NCBI GenBank assembly: GCA_015232575.1
Contig: JADFZL010000029.1
Span: 1 to 51,779, forward strand
Origin: Candidatus Rifleibacteriota bacterium
GTDB taxonomy: Bacteria > Muiribacteriota > Ozemobacteria > Ozemobacterales > Ozemobacteraceae
Length of the DNA: 51,779 nt
Direction of reading: 5' to 3'
A program made the translations under genes and the position numbers. Positions 24,441 to 33,724 of the stretch are shown here, piece after piece (the first letter of the stretch is position 1; every line of letters starts with the position of its first letter). The notes under the pieces are model-generated. The model was not told the origin of the DNA and searched no databases. It saw only the letters and a list, made by a program, of their open reading frames with translations.

Positions 24441-27068
24441 ATGGTTTCCTTGAATGATGTATCAGAGCTGAAAAGCATTTCTGAGGAAGAAGCTGCTGAA
24501 CGGCTCATTTCAGAAGGACCCAACGAACTTCCACAGAGTAAGGCAAGGGGATTATTCGATATAGCAAAAGATGTCGCAAGCGAACCCATGTTTCTCATGC
24601 TTGTTGCTTGTGGAGTCCTGTACCTGATTCTTGGCGACCTTGAAGAAGCTCTGATGCTTCTGAGCTTTGTTTTTGTTGTTATGGGTATTACCTTTCATCA
24701 GGAGCGAAAAACCGAACGCGCTCTTGAATCACTTCGAGATCTTTCAAGTCCCCGCGCACTTGTCATAAGAGATGGGCGACAGAAAAAAATTGACGGTCGC
24801 TATGTTGTCAGGGGAGACCTTATTATACTGAACGAAGGCGACAGAGTCCCTTCAGACGGAGTTTTGCTCAAAGGAATTAATTTGAGCGTAAACGAATCTC
24901 TGCTTACCGGGGAACCTATTCCAGTAAGGAAATCACCTGTTGAGGGTGCAATAGAGCCAAAACGAATGGAACGACCTGGTGGTGACGATCTTCCTTTCGT
25001 TTATTCTGGAACTCTTGTTATATCAGGACAGGGCGTTGTTCGAACTATTGCTACCGGTGCTAATACAGAACTTGGAAAAATCGGAACAGCTCTTCAGAAC
25101 ATTGAAAGCGAAGATACCACTCTTAAAAAACAGACTGGTTCAATGATTCGAAATATTGCGCTGATAGGACTGGCTTCCTGTATCACTGTCGTAGTTGTCT
25201 ACGGATTTACCCGCGGTGACTGGACAGACGGCTTTCTTGCAGGTTTGTCGCTTGCCATGGCAATGCTTCCGGAAGAATTTCCAGTTGTACTTACTGTTTT
25301 TCTTGCTATCGGAGCGTGGCGTATTTCCCGGAAAAATGTTCTTACGAGACGCATTCCGGCAGTCGAATCACTTGGATCGACTACCGTTCTCTGTACTGAC
25401 AAAACTGGTACATTAACCCTGAATAAAATGACTGTTTCTGGTATTTCAAACGGTCGTGATATCCTGTTTCTGGATGGTCCGGAACATAAAAATCTTCCAG
25501 AGGAATTTCATGAACTTATTGAATTTTCAAGCCTGGCAAGTAAAACAGATGCTTTCGATCCCATGGAACAGGCAATTAAGCAGGTTGAAAATAAATATTT
25601 GAAAAATACCGAGCATATCCACCCTGATTGGTCTTTGAAAAGGGAATATCCGCTTTCACAGAAAATGTTCTCTGTGTCGAACGTCTGGATATCTCCGGAT
25701 GGTAAAAAGTATGACATCGCAGCAAAAGGTGCTGCCGAAACAATACTTGATCTGTGCCATCTTGAAGAAAAAGTTCGTGTAAAGTACCTCGAAAAAGTTA
25801 ATACAATGGCAAGTCATGGTTTACGTGTACTTGGGGTTGCCCGCGCTGAATTCGATCTGGACGATCTTCCCGAAGATCAGCATGATTTTCCGTTCAGATT
25901 TATAGGTTTTGTTGGATTTTCAGATCCGATTCGTCCGACTGTTCCGGCTGCAATTAAAGAGTGTTACGATGCTGGAATTAAAGTTGTCATGATTACCGGA
26001 GATTACCCGGCGACGGCACAGAATGTAGCACGTAAGATCGGCTTGAAACCTGATACTCATGTAATTACCGGTCTTGAACTTGACACCATGAGCGATGAAG
26101 AACTCAAAAAGAAAATTAGTGAAACTTGTATTTATGCCCGCTTTGCACCTGATCAGAAGCTTCGGCTGGTAGAAGCTTTCAAGGCAAGGGGCGAAATAGT
26201 TGCAATGACCGGAGACGGCGTTAATGACGCTCCAGCATTGAAAGCCGCGCATATTGGAATTGCAATGGGCTGCCGTGGAACTGACGTTGCACGCGAAGCC
26301 TCAGCACTTGTTCTTCTTGATGACGATTTCGCTTCAATTGTTGCCGCTGTCCGACAGGGCAGAACTATTTATGACAACATAAAAAAGGCAATGGCATATA
26401 TATTCGCAATCCACGTTCCAATTGCCGGCTTGACACTCTTTCCAGTCTTACTTGGCTGGGACATGATTCTTCTTCCGGTACATATTGTTTTTCTTGAATT
26501 ATTGATTGACCCAGCCTGCTCTGTTGTTTTTGAAGCAGAAGCAGAAGAACCTGATGTAATGACCAGACCGCCCCGAGATCCTGAAGCGCCATTATTCGGA
26601 AGACAGGAAATTATTCTGAGCGTCTTCCAGGGTGTCAGAGTATTTTTAAATGTACTTGCTGTTTTCCTTATTGCAAGACTTTATTTCAATCTTGATCACC
26701 TTGAAGCAAGAGCTCTTACCTTCACAAGTCTTATAGTTGCAAATCTTTGCCTTATTATTACCAACAGAAGCTGGAAACGCTCTGCATTGGAAAACCTTGC
26801 AACTCCTAACTATGCTCAATGGTGGGTTGTTGGCGGTGGATCTTTATTTCTTTTGATTGTGTTGTATGAGCCTTTCCTCAGAAACCTTTTCCGTTTCAAA
26901 TATCTGCATGTCGATCATGATCTGATCGTGTGTCTGATTGCTGGAATAACCAGTATCTTCTGGTTCGAAAGTTTCAAGGAAAATTTCAAACCTACTCCGA
27001 CAACTCCGAGAAAGCCTTCTGCAAAGCCTAAATTAGGCCTTGGCGGAGCCAAACACGACGATATCTGA
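24441..27068 (+). CDS. P2-type cation-transporting ATPase
   Basis: A protein of 875 residues. An N-terminal cation-ATPase domain, actuator loop LLTGEPIPV, phosphorylation motif CTDKTGTLTLNKMT (Asp320), hinge MTGDGVNDAPALK near residue 590, and about ten membrane helices. TM4 reads MLPEEFPVVLTVF, a variant of the PEGLP ion site, and TM6 reads ELLIDPACSVVFEAE. This pattern marks a bacterial subfamily related to Ca2+ and other P2 pumps; the ion is not predictable. It lies between mamB and a mamP copy and its stop is two bases before mamP, so it is cotranscribed with it. Ribosome site AGGAG. P-type ATPases are not among the standard magnetosome genes. Confidence 0.88.
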   Translation: MVSLNDVSELKSISEEEAAERLISEGPNELPQSKARGLFDIAKDVASEPMFLMLVACGVLYLILGDLEEALMLLSFVFVVMGITFHQERKTERALESLRDLSSPRALVIRDGRQKKIDGRYVVRGDLIILNEGDRVPSDGVLLKGINLSVNESLLTGEPIPVRKSPVEGAIEPKRMERPGGDDLPFVYSGTLVISGQGVVRTIATGANTELGKIGTALQNIESEDTTLKKQTGSMIRNIALIGLASCITVVVVYGFTRGDWTDGFLAGLSLAMAMLPEEFPVVLTVFLAIGAWRISRKNVLTRRIPAVESLGSTTVLCTDKTGTLTLNKMTVSGISNGRDILFLDGPEHKNLPEEFHELIEFSSLASKTDAFDPMEQAIKQVENKYLKNTEHIHPDWSLKREYPLSQKMFSVSNVWISPDGKKYDIAAKGAAETILDLCHLEEKVRVKYLEKVNTMASHGLRVLGVARAEFDLDDLPEDQHDFPFRFIGFVGFSDPIRPTVPAAIKECYDAGIKVVMITGDYPATAQNVARKIGLKPDTHVITGLELDTMSDEELKKKISETCIYARFAPDQKLRLVEAFKARGEIVAMTGDGVNDAPALKAAHIGIAMGCRGTDVAREASALVLLDDDFASIVAAVRQGRTIYDNIKKAMAYIFAIHVPIAGLTLFPVLLGWDMILLPVHIVFLELLIDPACSVVFEAEAEEPDVMTRPPRDPEAPLFGRQEIILSVFQGVRVFLNVLAVFLIARLYFNLDHLEARALTFTSLIVANLCLIITNRSWKRSALENLATPNYAQWWVVGGGSLFLLIVLYEPFLRNLFRFKYLHVDHDLIVCLIAGITSIFWFESFKENFKPTPTTPRKPSAKPKLGLGGAKHDDI

Positions 27069-27070
27069 AA

Positions 27071-28420
27071 ATGAAATCCAACATTGAGATTTTTCTGGTG
27101 AGTATTGGAATCATCATTGGAGCTGTTATTGTAATATTGGCTTTGACTGATTTTTCCTTTTCTTCTGGAAAAAATATCAATAGTTCGATTCAAAGACCAG
27201 CAATAAATCAAATACAGGATTTTCAACCCAGACAGACAATTACGGGTAGTATTCCTGCAAATACAGCAGTTCAGCAGGTTGTAAAACCGCCCAGGCAGCA
27301 GAATTTGAATTCTTCCCTGAGCTTGCTGGCACTTCAAAATCAAACTTCACTTAATCAGCAAACTACCATGAATAACACTCAGGTACCACTTGAAAAAGTT
27401 CAAATTCCCAGTAAAGACCTTGAGACAATGCTGATGGAACAGGAAATTCTTTTAAGTCCGACGTTAGCTTCCAATCAGGAAGCCCTTTCATTGAGAAGAA
27501 TGAAGGAAATGCTCATGGAAAAAGAAATTCAATTGAGTTCATCGTTGGCTTCAGCTCAGAGAGCAATTTCGATTGCAACACCACAAGTGGCTCTCTCAGA
27601 TCTAAGAAAAGTAATTAATCAAAATTCCATAAAAAATCTGCATAAATCTACACCTGATAGCATTGTGTCTTCAGGGCCAGTCTCGTTGCCAAGGGCATCT
27701 GAACCAGCCGTTTTAATAAAAACTGCAATTGCAGCAGATCCGTCAACAAATATCCAGGCATCATTTCCGCCGAAAATTGCTGGTGTCAATGACAGTTGGA
27801 GTAAAACTCCCTTAAAATTTGGGGAAGCCCTTACTCAGGAAGAAATTCTTGTTGCCCAGCAGGATCAGGTAAACAAAACGCTGATTAAGAAACTTGCGAA
27901 TTTTGAGGCACATTGGCAGGGCGCTGATCTTATGGAATTAGACGCTGAACTGAAACGTCAGCTCGGCTATCCAATGGAATTAACTGGAATAATTGTTAAT
28001 GAAGTTACCTTTAATACTCAAGCTGCAGGAATCGAGGGAGCTGATGTAATTCAAGGGCTTAATGGAATAGAAATCAAGACTCTGCAGCAGTTTAAAAATG
28101 CAACAAAGCTTTCACAATTGAATACTCGGGCAAAAGTTACAGTATGGAGAAAAGGGAAAATAATGGTTTTTGATGTTGTTGCTGATGACGGCCTCGGCAT
28201 GGCACAAACTGAATCTGCCCCGCAAATAATGCCGGGAGAACCCAGACCGCATCCGCATCGTGGTGCTTGTACCACTTGTCATATTATACGGGCAGTTATA
28301 ACTGCAGAAATAACCCCTGATCCAGATGATATAATTTTACAGCCACGGGCCATTTCATCCGCAACTCGTAATCCCCATGAAAACCGCGGACCATGCAACG
28401 CCTGCCATGTAATGAAGTAA
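27071..28420 (+). CDS. mamP: MamP-like magnetochrome protein 2
   Basis: A protein of 449 residues. N-terminal membrane helix (FLVSIGIIIGAVIVILAL), Gln/Asn/Ser-rich linker with two MLME(Q/K)EI.LS units, a PDZ-like domain at about 255-370 (HWQGADLMELDAELKRQLG) and two haem c motifs CTTCH (400-404) and CNACH (442-446), the second almost at the C-terminus. The PDZ and haem regions are closely similar to the copy at 17344, including IMPGE.RPHP before the first haem. It starts two bases after the ATPase stop. Haem attachment needs a periplasmic location. Confidence 0.88.
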   Translation: MKSNIEIFLVSIGIIIGAVIVILALTDFSFSSGKNINSSIQRPAINQIQDFQPRQTITGSIPANTAVQQVVKPPRQQNLNSSLSLLALQNQTSLNQQTTMNNTQVPLEKVQIPSKDLETMLMEQEILLSPTLASNQEALSLRRMKEMLMEKEIQLSSSLASAQRAISIATPQVALSDLRKVINQNSIKNLHKSTPDSIVSSGPVSLPRASEPAVLIKTAIAADPSTNIQASFPPKIAGVNDSWSKTPLKFGEALTQEEILVAQQDQVNKTLIKKLANFEAHWQGADLMELDAELKRQLGYPMELTGIIVNEVTFNTQAAGIEGADVIQGLNGIEIKTLQQFKNATKLSQLNTRAKVTVWRKGKIMVFDVVADDGLGMAQTESAPQIMPGEPRPHPHRGACTTCHIIRAVITAEITPDPDDIILQPRAISSATRNPHENRGPCNACHVMK

Positions 28421-28432
28421 GGAGCCGAATAT

Positions 28433-28645
28433 ATGGATGATAAACAGCAGCATCACAATTGTAAAGTTGAAAGACTTAATATGATTTATCAGAAGATGAT
28501 CGAAAATCTCGAACGACAACTGAAAGTTGCTAATGAGAATCTTTTGAAGAAAGACCAGGAATTAAAAGCCCTTATGGAAGAAAACCAGAGCTTGAAAAAT
28601 CAGAAAGTCAATGAAAGCAAAAATTCACTGATCCGAGTTTCTTAG
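28433..28645 (+). CDS. Small coiled-coil protein
   Basis: A protein of 70 residues, ATG preceded by AAGGAG. After a short His-rich N-terminus (KQQHHNCKVE), residues 15-60 form a coiled coil (ENLERQLKVANENLLKKDQE). It is 12 bases after mamP and cotranscribed. No membrane helix. Function unknown; the HHNC cluster might bind metal, which is speculative. Confidence 0.65.
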   Translation: MDDKQQHHNCKVERLNMIYQKMIENLERQLKVANENLLKKDQELKALMEENQSLKNQKVNESKNSLIRVS

Positions 28646-28723
28646 TACAATTACCATTTCCAATCTCTCACCAGATACGCAGTGGCGATGAGGTGTGGTA
28701 TGCGTGTTAACTTTGGGTCAAGC

Positions 28724-28788
28724 TGTCATCTCGAACGAATGTGAGAGATCTCATAAAAGCTAGATTTCTCCCTTCGGTCGGAATGACA
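28724..28788. repeat. REP/MITE-like intergenic inverted repeat
   Basis: TGTCATCTCGAACGAATGTG at the left and CTTCGGTCGGAATGACA at the right form an imperfect long hairpin with ATCT/AGAT inside. Sequences of this type (GTCATTCCGACC...) recur between genes in many bacterial genomes as non-autonomous repeats. It sits in the 162-base gap between convergent genes. Confidence 0.7.
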
Positions 28789-28807
28789 TAGTAGATATTT
28801 GCTATAC

Positions 28808-30592
28808 TTAGTTTCTTAGAGCGCTCTGCATGGTGCTTATCAGTTCAGGTGCTTCGATGCCGCCAGTTATTCTCAGATTCGTAAGTTCCTGACCAGCGGA
28901 ATTCAGAAAGACAAAAGTTGGTATTCCTATGATACCGTAGTTTTTGCTGAGTTCGACATTCTGAGGTGTATTGTTTGTCAGATCTATTTTCAATAATATA
29001 AACGCTTTCATACTTTCCTGTACCTGTGGGTTTGGGAAAACATTCTTTTCCATATCAAGGCAGATGGAACACCAGTCAGAACGGAAATCTATCAGAATTG
29101 GCAAATTGCGAATTTTAGCCTGTTGCAAAGCGGTCGTAAAATCTGAAAGCCAGGTTATACTTTCACGGGGTGCTGGGTTAGCAGCCAGAATCAGCGGCTT
29201 TGCGTATCTCTCTGAACGGTTGAGGAAAGTCCAGGCTGCGGTTAGCAGAAAATAAATCGCTGCCAGAAAAAGTAGTACTTCGAAGAAACCGGAAACGGTC
29301 GCTGAAGTTCTGTTCTGCTGAGAATCTCTGCGGAAATAATCTGTAAATGCTGTTAGTGGATTTTTACTGTTTTGAGAAGCTTTTTTTCTGAAATATCCTG
29401 CAAATGTTGCCAGAGCGCCCAGGAAGATGGCTGTGCGGATATTGTTCAACTCGCTTCCAAGAATTGATTGGGCGAAGTAAATTGAAACACCCCACAAAAG
29501 AAACGCATAGAATTCTTTTATATTGATTGTCCATTCTCCGGCTTTTGGAAGTGAATTCAAAACTGAAGAGAAAGTGCCAACCAGAATGAGAAGTGCACCC
29601 ATGCCCCATGAAAAAGCCATGAGGAGGAAAAATCCAAGGAAAAGGCTTCCGGTCGAGGCAATGTAGGCAAGAATTCCGGCGAGTGGCGCGGCTACACAGG
29701 GTGAGGCAATAAGTCCGGATAACATTCCCATCGAAAAAACGCCGAGGTACCCGTGTGTCTTTTCAATCTTCAGGCGGTTTTTGATGAAATTCGGGGTTTC
29801 TATTACAAAAAAATCAAACATCGACATTGCCATCAATGCAAAAAATATTGAAACAAGTAATTGAAAAATTGATCCATTGAGGAAAACACGAATATGAGCT
29901 CCAAAATAAGCTACAAGAAGACCCAGAATGGAATAAATGAGTGACAAACCCGCAACGTAAGTCGCTGAAAGTGTGGCACCGCGGAGATAGGAAGTATTGC
30001 TGCCGCGACCTCCAATGACAGAGAGGGTTATAGGTATCATTGGATAAACGCATGGTGTGAAGCTGATCAGAAGACCGGCGAGAAAAGCCGCAATCATGGC
30101 CCATGCTGATCCATGGTTCTGCATGATTTCAAAAAAATCAACTCCTCTGCTGGCATTCTGAATAGTCGGCGAACGCTTTATTACAAGAGGAATTTCAGCT
30201 TTTTGTGGAAGAAAGGCTGTTTGTGTCGAACATGCATGAAAAGAAAAATTTAATACCGGAGACGTGGCTTCAGGTGGGATATCGAAAAGAAGCGAAATTT
30301 TGTATATCCCTTCCGGATAAACTGAAACATTTGCTTTTGTACGTTGATTTGGGATGTTGTGCGCTCTTGGCCATATCTGGCGGGTAATATGAGTGTTTTT
30401 CCCGGAAAGATTGATTTTATCACTATAAAGGAAGTAACCATCCTGAATTATCAGCGAAAAAGTAGAAATAAAAACTTTTTCCTTTATCTGAACTGCCGGT
30501 GAACATTCGAAAAAGAAACCCGGATTTTGTGCGTTCAGTACAGGAACAAAGAAAAAAGCAGTAAGAAAAACAAAAGCAAAAATCTTTTTCAA
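28808..30592 (-). CDS. dsbD: DsbD-type thiol:disulfide interchange protein
   Basis: A protein of 594 residues, TTG start. Signal peptide (FAFVFLTAFFFVPVLNA), an N-terminal DsbD-alpha-like domain to about residue 150, a CcdA-like membrane domain with both conserved Cys (FTPCVYPMIPIT and ASPCVAAPLAG), and a C-terminal thioredoxin domain with WCSIC near residue 515. DsbD carries electrons from the cytoplasm to periplasmic thiols, including apocytochrome c. In the alpha domain one Cys of the usual pair is replaced (HACSTQTAFLP, where many DsbD have C....CYPP). Position beside the magnetochrome genes suggests support of haem ligation. Divergent from feoB. Confidence 0.87.
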   Translation of the reverse strand: MKKIFAFVFLTAFFFVPVLNAQNPGFFFECSPAVQIKEKVFISTFSLIIQDGYFLYSDKINLSGKNTHITRQIWPRAHNIPNQRTKANVSVYPEGIYKISLLFDIPPEATSPVLNFSFHACSTQTAFLPQKAEIPLVIKRSPTIQNASRGVDFFEIMQNHGSAWAMIAAFLAGLLISFTPCVYPMIPITLSVIGGRGSNTSYLRGATLSATYVAGLSLIYSILGLLVAYFGAHIRVFLNGSIFQLLVSIFFALMAMSMFDFFVIETPNFIKNRLKIEKTHGYLGVFSMGMLSGLIASPCVAAPLAGILAYIASTGSLFLGFFLLMAFSWGMGALLILVGTFSSVLNSLPKAGEWTINIKEFYAFLLWGVSIYFAQSILGSELNNIRTAIFLGALATFAGYFRKKASQNSKNPLTAFTDYFRRDSQQNRTSATVSGFFEVLLFLAAIYFLLTAAWTFLNRSERYAKPLILAANPAPRESITWLSDFTTALQQAKIRNLPILIDFRSDWCSICLDMEKNVFPNPQVQESMKAFILLKIDLTNNTPQNVELSKNYGIIGIPTFVFLNSAGQELTNLRITGGIEAPELISTMQSALRN

Positions 30593-30746
30593 GCGGTTAT
30601 TCTAGCTTCCTTCTAATATTTATTAAACCTGATCAATTGACAAGTCAGGAGATGATACAGTATTTGTAACTAAAAATCTACATTATTTTGATTAAAAATG
30701 ATTTAGAGATAAGAATTTATGAACCGTGAAATTGAAATGTATTTTG

Positions 30747-30775
30747 TTGAAATATAGAACTAATTAAGATAAAAT
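30747..30775 (+). promoter_or_regulatory. Promoter for feoB
   Basis: TTGAAA (30747-30752), exact 17-base spacer, TAAAAT (30770-30775). Leader of about 35 bases. Control by the downstream DtxR protein is likely by analogy, but I could not recognise a clear operator. Confidence 0.6.
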
Positions 30776-30816
30776 GATTAACTCTTTTCAAGGTTTATCA
30801 AAAAGCAGGTCAGTTA

Positions 30817-32814
30817 ATGACAACGTGCAGTGATTGCTCCAAATGTCGATTTCGGGATCAGATAGATGCTGATCTGATCAATCATTTGGCAATTGTGGGC
30901 AATATAAATGTTGGAAAAACGACACTTTTTTCAAGAATTACAACAGGCGAGCCCCAGCTGGTTTCTCTTACTGATTCATTCGGTGAAATTTCTTCTGCAC
31001 CAGCGCGACATGCAGATATTACGATATTTGATACTCCTGGCACATTTTCCATTTTCGGAAAAAGCGATGAAGAAAGACTTTCCCGCGATGTTCTGCTTCA
31101 TGTTGCTAAAACCGAGCATTCATCAGGAATCATTTTTATCGCTGATGTAAAAAATCTCAAGCGTTCACTGGAACTGGCTGTTCAGTATGCCGAATACGGT
31201 CTTCCCATGATGCTCGTAATAAACATGATGGATGAAGCTGCTTCACATGGTATTTTTGTTGACACTCAGCGGCTTTCAGAGATCTTTGGTCTTGAGGTCT
31301 ATCAAACTGCCATTCGGGAAGGGATTGGTGTTCCGGAACTTTTAGATGGAATATCCAATATGAGGATTCCAAATCCGCTTGTAGAGTTACCACCGAAGAT
31401 AGAACATTTTCTGGACATGATCGGCAAGATTCTTACTCCTTCAGTAATTTCACCGAGACTTCTCGGAATAATGCTTCTCGTCGGCGATTTGAGCGTTGAA
31501 TCTTATGTCAACAGAAAATTCGGACCAATCGTTTTTCGCCGTCTCAAAGAGCTTATTGATGAGTTCCACCGTGAAGATAAAAGTTATCTGCCGATCGCTC
31601 TTGGGAATATCTACCAAAAAAAGGCTCAGCAGATAATGAGCGAAGTTGCCAGTGTTGAGCCTCAATCAAAGAGCCGTTTCACCCAGAAACTGGGCAACTG
31701 GTGCACTCAGATTTCAACAGGCGTTCCTATTGCACTGGTGATTTTGTACTTGATGTACATGTTTGTAGGCTCATTTGGCGCTACTTATCTTGTTGACATG
31801 ATCGAAGTTTCTTTTTTTCAGGGACTGATCATGCCTATTGCAAATCACCTATTGCAGCCAATTCCCAGTCAGTTTTTAAGAGAGCTTCTTATTGATGAAA
31901 ACTTTGGTGTTATTCCAACAGGAATATTTCTGGCATTGGGTCTTGTCGGACCCGTTATGTTCTGTTTTTATCTCGCCTTTGGACTATTGGAAGATTCCGG
32001 GTACATTCAGAGATTGTCTGTTTTGCTTGATCGTATCTTTCGAATGATGGGTCTGAATGGAAAGGGCGTAATCCCTCTTATAATGGGTTTCTCCTGTGTT
32101 ACGATGTCGCTTTTATCAACACGTGTCCTTGAGACTGAGAAGGAAAAAAACATAGCTTCATTTATTCTTTTCCTCGGCGCTCCATGTGCCCCTATGCTTG
32201 CTGTAATGTTTACAATCCTTGATCGGATGCCAAAAATTGTTACTGTCATGTATTTTGCTTTTATATTTATTCAGATGTTTCTTGCCGGAGTAATTGCAAA
32301 TAGATACCTTCCTGGGGAGCGGACTCCTCTGCTTATGGAATTAATTCCCATTCGCATTCCTAATATTTCTGTACTGGTAAGAAACTCTGCAAAAAAAACT
32401 ATTTTCTTTCTTAAGGAAGCTGTTCCAATGTTTGCTCTTTCTTCAGTGGTTGTTTTCATTTTTAAATGGTTTGGTGGATTACAGATGCTGGAACATTCCC
32501 TTCAGCATATAATCGATATTTTCCTGGGGCTTCCTGAAGATAGTGTTCAAATCTTTCTCAAGGCGATTATAAGAAGAGAAAGCGGTGCTACCGAACTCCT
32601 CAATTTGAGCGGTCACTATACACATCTTCAACTTGTGGTAAGTCTCCTGGTACTGACCATTATGCTTCCCTGCACTAACTCTGCAATGGTTCTCTATAAA
32701 GAACGTGGTCCTGGGGTCACTGCTACGCTTATTGCTATTACAACTTTCTGGGCTATTACATTCGGAAGTTTGGTAAATCATTTTTGCCTCTGGTTGGGAA
32801 TTACATTTACATAA
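30817..32814 (+). CDS. feoB: FeoB ferrous iron transporter
   Basis: A protein of 665 residues. A Cys-rich N-terminus (CSDCSKC), then a GTPase domain: P-loop GNINVGKTTLF, G3 DTPGTFSIFG, G4 NMMDEA. The membrane domain has two Gate-type regions (LLEDSGYIQRLSVLLDR, GFSCVTMSLLSTRVLE and LGAPCAPMLAVMF with the conserved Cys). FeoB imports Fe(II) across the inner membrane; specialised copies are found in many magnetosome clusters. No separate feoA is present, but the next gene ends in an SH3-like FeoA-type domain. It is shorter at the C-terminus than E. coli FeoB. Confidence 0.93.
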   Translation: MTTCSDCSKCRFRDQIDADLINHLAIVGNINVGKTTLFSRITTGEPQLVSLTDSFGEISSAPARHADITIFDTPGTFSIFGKSDEERLSRDVLLHVAKTEHSSGIIFIADVKNLKRSLELAVQYAEYGLPMMLVINMMDEAASHGIFVDTQRLSEIFGLEVYQTAIREGIGVPELLDGISNMRIPNPLVELPPKIEHFLDMIGKILTPSVISPRLLGIMLLVGDLSVESYVNRKFGPIVFRRLKELIDEFHREDKSYLPIALGNIYQKKAQQIMSEVASVEPQSKSRFTQKLGNWCTQISTGVPIALVILYLMYMFVGSFGATYLVDMIEVSFFQGLIMPIANHLLQPIPSQFLRELLIDENFGVIPTGIFLALGLVGPVMFCFYLAFGLLEDSGYIQRLSVLLDRIFRMMGLNGKGVIPLIMGFSCVTMSLLSTRVLETEKEKNIASFILFLGAPCAPMLAVMFTILDRMPKIVTVMYFAFIFIQMFLAGVIANRYLPGERTPLLMELIPIRIPNISVLVRNSAKKTIFFLKEAVPMFALSSVVVFIFKWFGGLQMLEHSLQHIIDIFLGLPEDSVQIFLKAIIRRESGATELLNLSGHYTHLQLVVSLLVLTIMLPCTNSAMVLYKERGPGVTATLIAITTFWAITFGSLVNHFCLWLGITFT

Positions 32815-32826
32815 AGGAACTGAAAT

Positions 32827-33504
32827 ATGCTGACAGAAAAAGAAGAAGAAATACTTGAGGCAATGTGGAAATCCGAGGAAGAAAAGAATTTCTCAATTGA
32901 ATCAATAAAAAAATTCTGTGTGACTGAATTTTCTGACGTTGACATGAATAAGCTTGAGACAAATGGTTTTATTGGCAGAAAATCAGATCAACTGCTATTC
33001 TCAACTGAGGGTCGCATTGCTGCTGAAGGAATTATCAGACGGCACAGACTGGCCGAGGTTCTTGTTACATCGATTCTTAAACTCAAGCAAACCGAAATGG
33101 AAGAAATTGCATGTAAAGTTGAGCATTGCCTGTTGCCGGAAGTTGAGGAAGCAATTTGCACATTGCTTGGACACCCTGATATTTGTCCGGATGGAAGAAC
33201 AATACCACCTGGAAAGTGCTGTCAGGAAGGCATTCGAAGTGTTGGAAGGGTAGTTCTTGCTCTTTTCGAACTTGAACCCGGCGAATCAGGAAAGCTGACT
33301 TACATAAAGCCTGAAAACCAGACTATCTTCCAGCAGCTATTGGCCATAGGACTTCGTCCTGGTGTGCTTGTAACTGTTCTTCGCAAATTCCCGGCTTTCT
33401 GCGTCAGGTTTGAAAACACCGAACTTGCACTTGATGATAACATCGCTCAAAATATTTTTGTCTGGCGCCTGAATCACAGTGACACTGGCGAAACACTTAT
33501 GTGA
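32827..33504 (+). CDS. DtxR/MntR-family metalloregulator with FeoA-like domain
   Basis: A protein of 225 residues, ATG 12 bases after feoB with AAGGA. N-terminal winged helix (residues 1-70), dimerisation domain with RRHRLAEVLV and metal ligands CKVEH (Cys, Glu and His spaced as in DtxR), LGHPDICPDGRTIP, then a C-terminal SH3/FeoA-like domain (residues 150-215, GLRPGVLVTVLRKFP). With Fe(II) bound, these proteins repress iron uptake genes. It is likely the iron sensor of feoB and perhaps of the magnetosome operons. Confidence 0.9.
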   Translation: MLTEKEEEILEAMWKSEEEKNFSIESIKKFCVTEFSDVDMNKLETNGFIGRKSDQLLFSTEGRIAAEGIIRRHRLAEVLVTSILKLKQTEMEEIACKVEHCLLPEVEEAICTLLGHPDICPDGRTIPPGKCCQEGIRSVGRVVLALFELEPGESGKLTYIKPENQTIFQQLLAIGLRPGVLVTVLRKFPAFCVRFENTELALDDNIAQNIFVWRLNHSDTGETLM

Positions 33505-33724
33505 GGACGAAGTCACGGTTATATCCTCTTTGAGCTCAGTTGAAGCGATTATTGATTAGTTGTGCTTGCTCTGGTTACTGATAAAAATTGCTATACTTTA
33601 GCCCTGAGATATGTTATTGTAAAAACCCACATTCGGTATTCGATAAAGACTTGATAATATGTTTTATTTCAGGCCTTTGCAAAGCATATTAGAATAGAAG
33701 TATACATACCAGGAGGTATAGGAT

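Noticed and set aside
30593..30816. Fur or DtxR operator upstream of feoB
   Set aside because: Only short AT-rich half-sites are visible; no convincing palindrome over the promoter.
33677..33706. Promoter TTGCAA-18-TATACA before mamA 1
   Set aside because: The predicted transcript start would fall inside the ribosome site, so it would not work for mamA.
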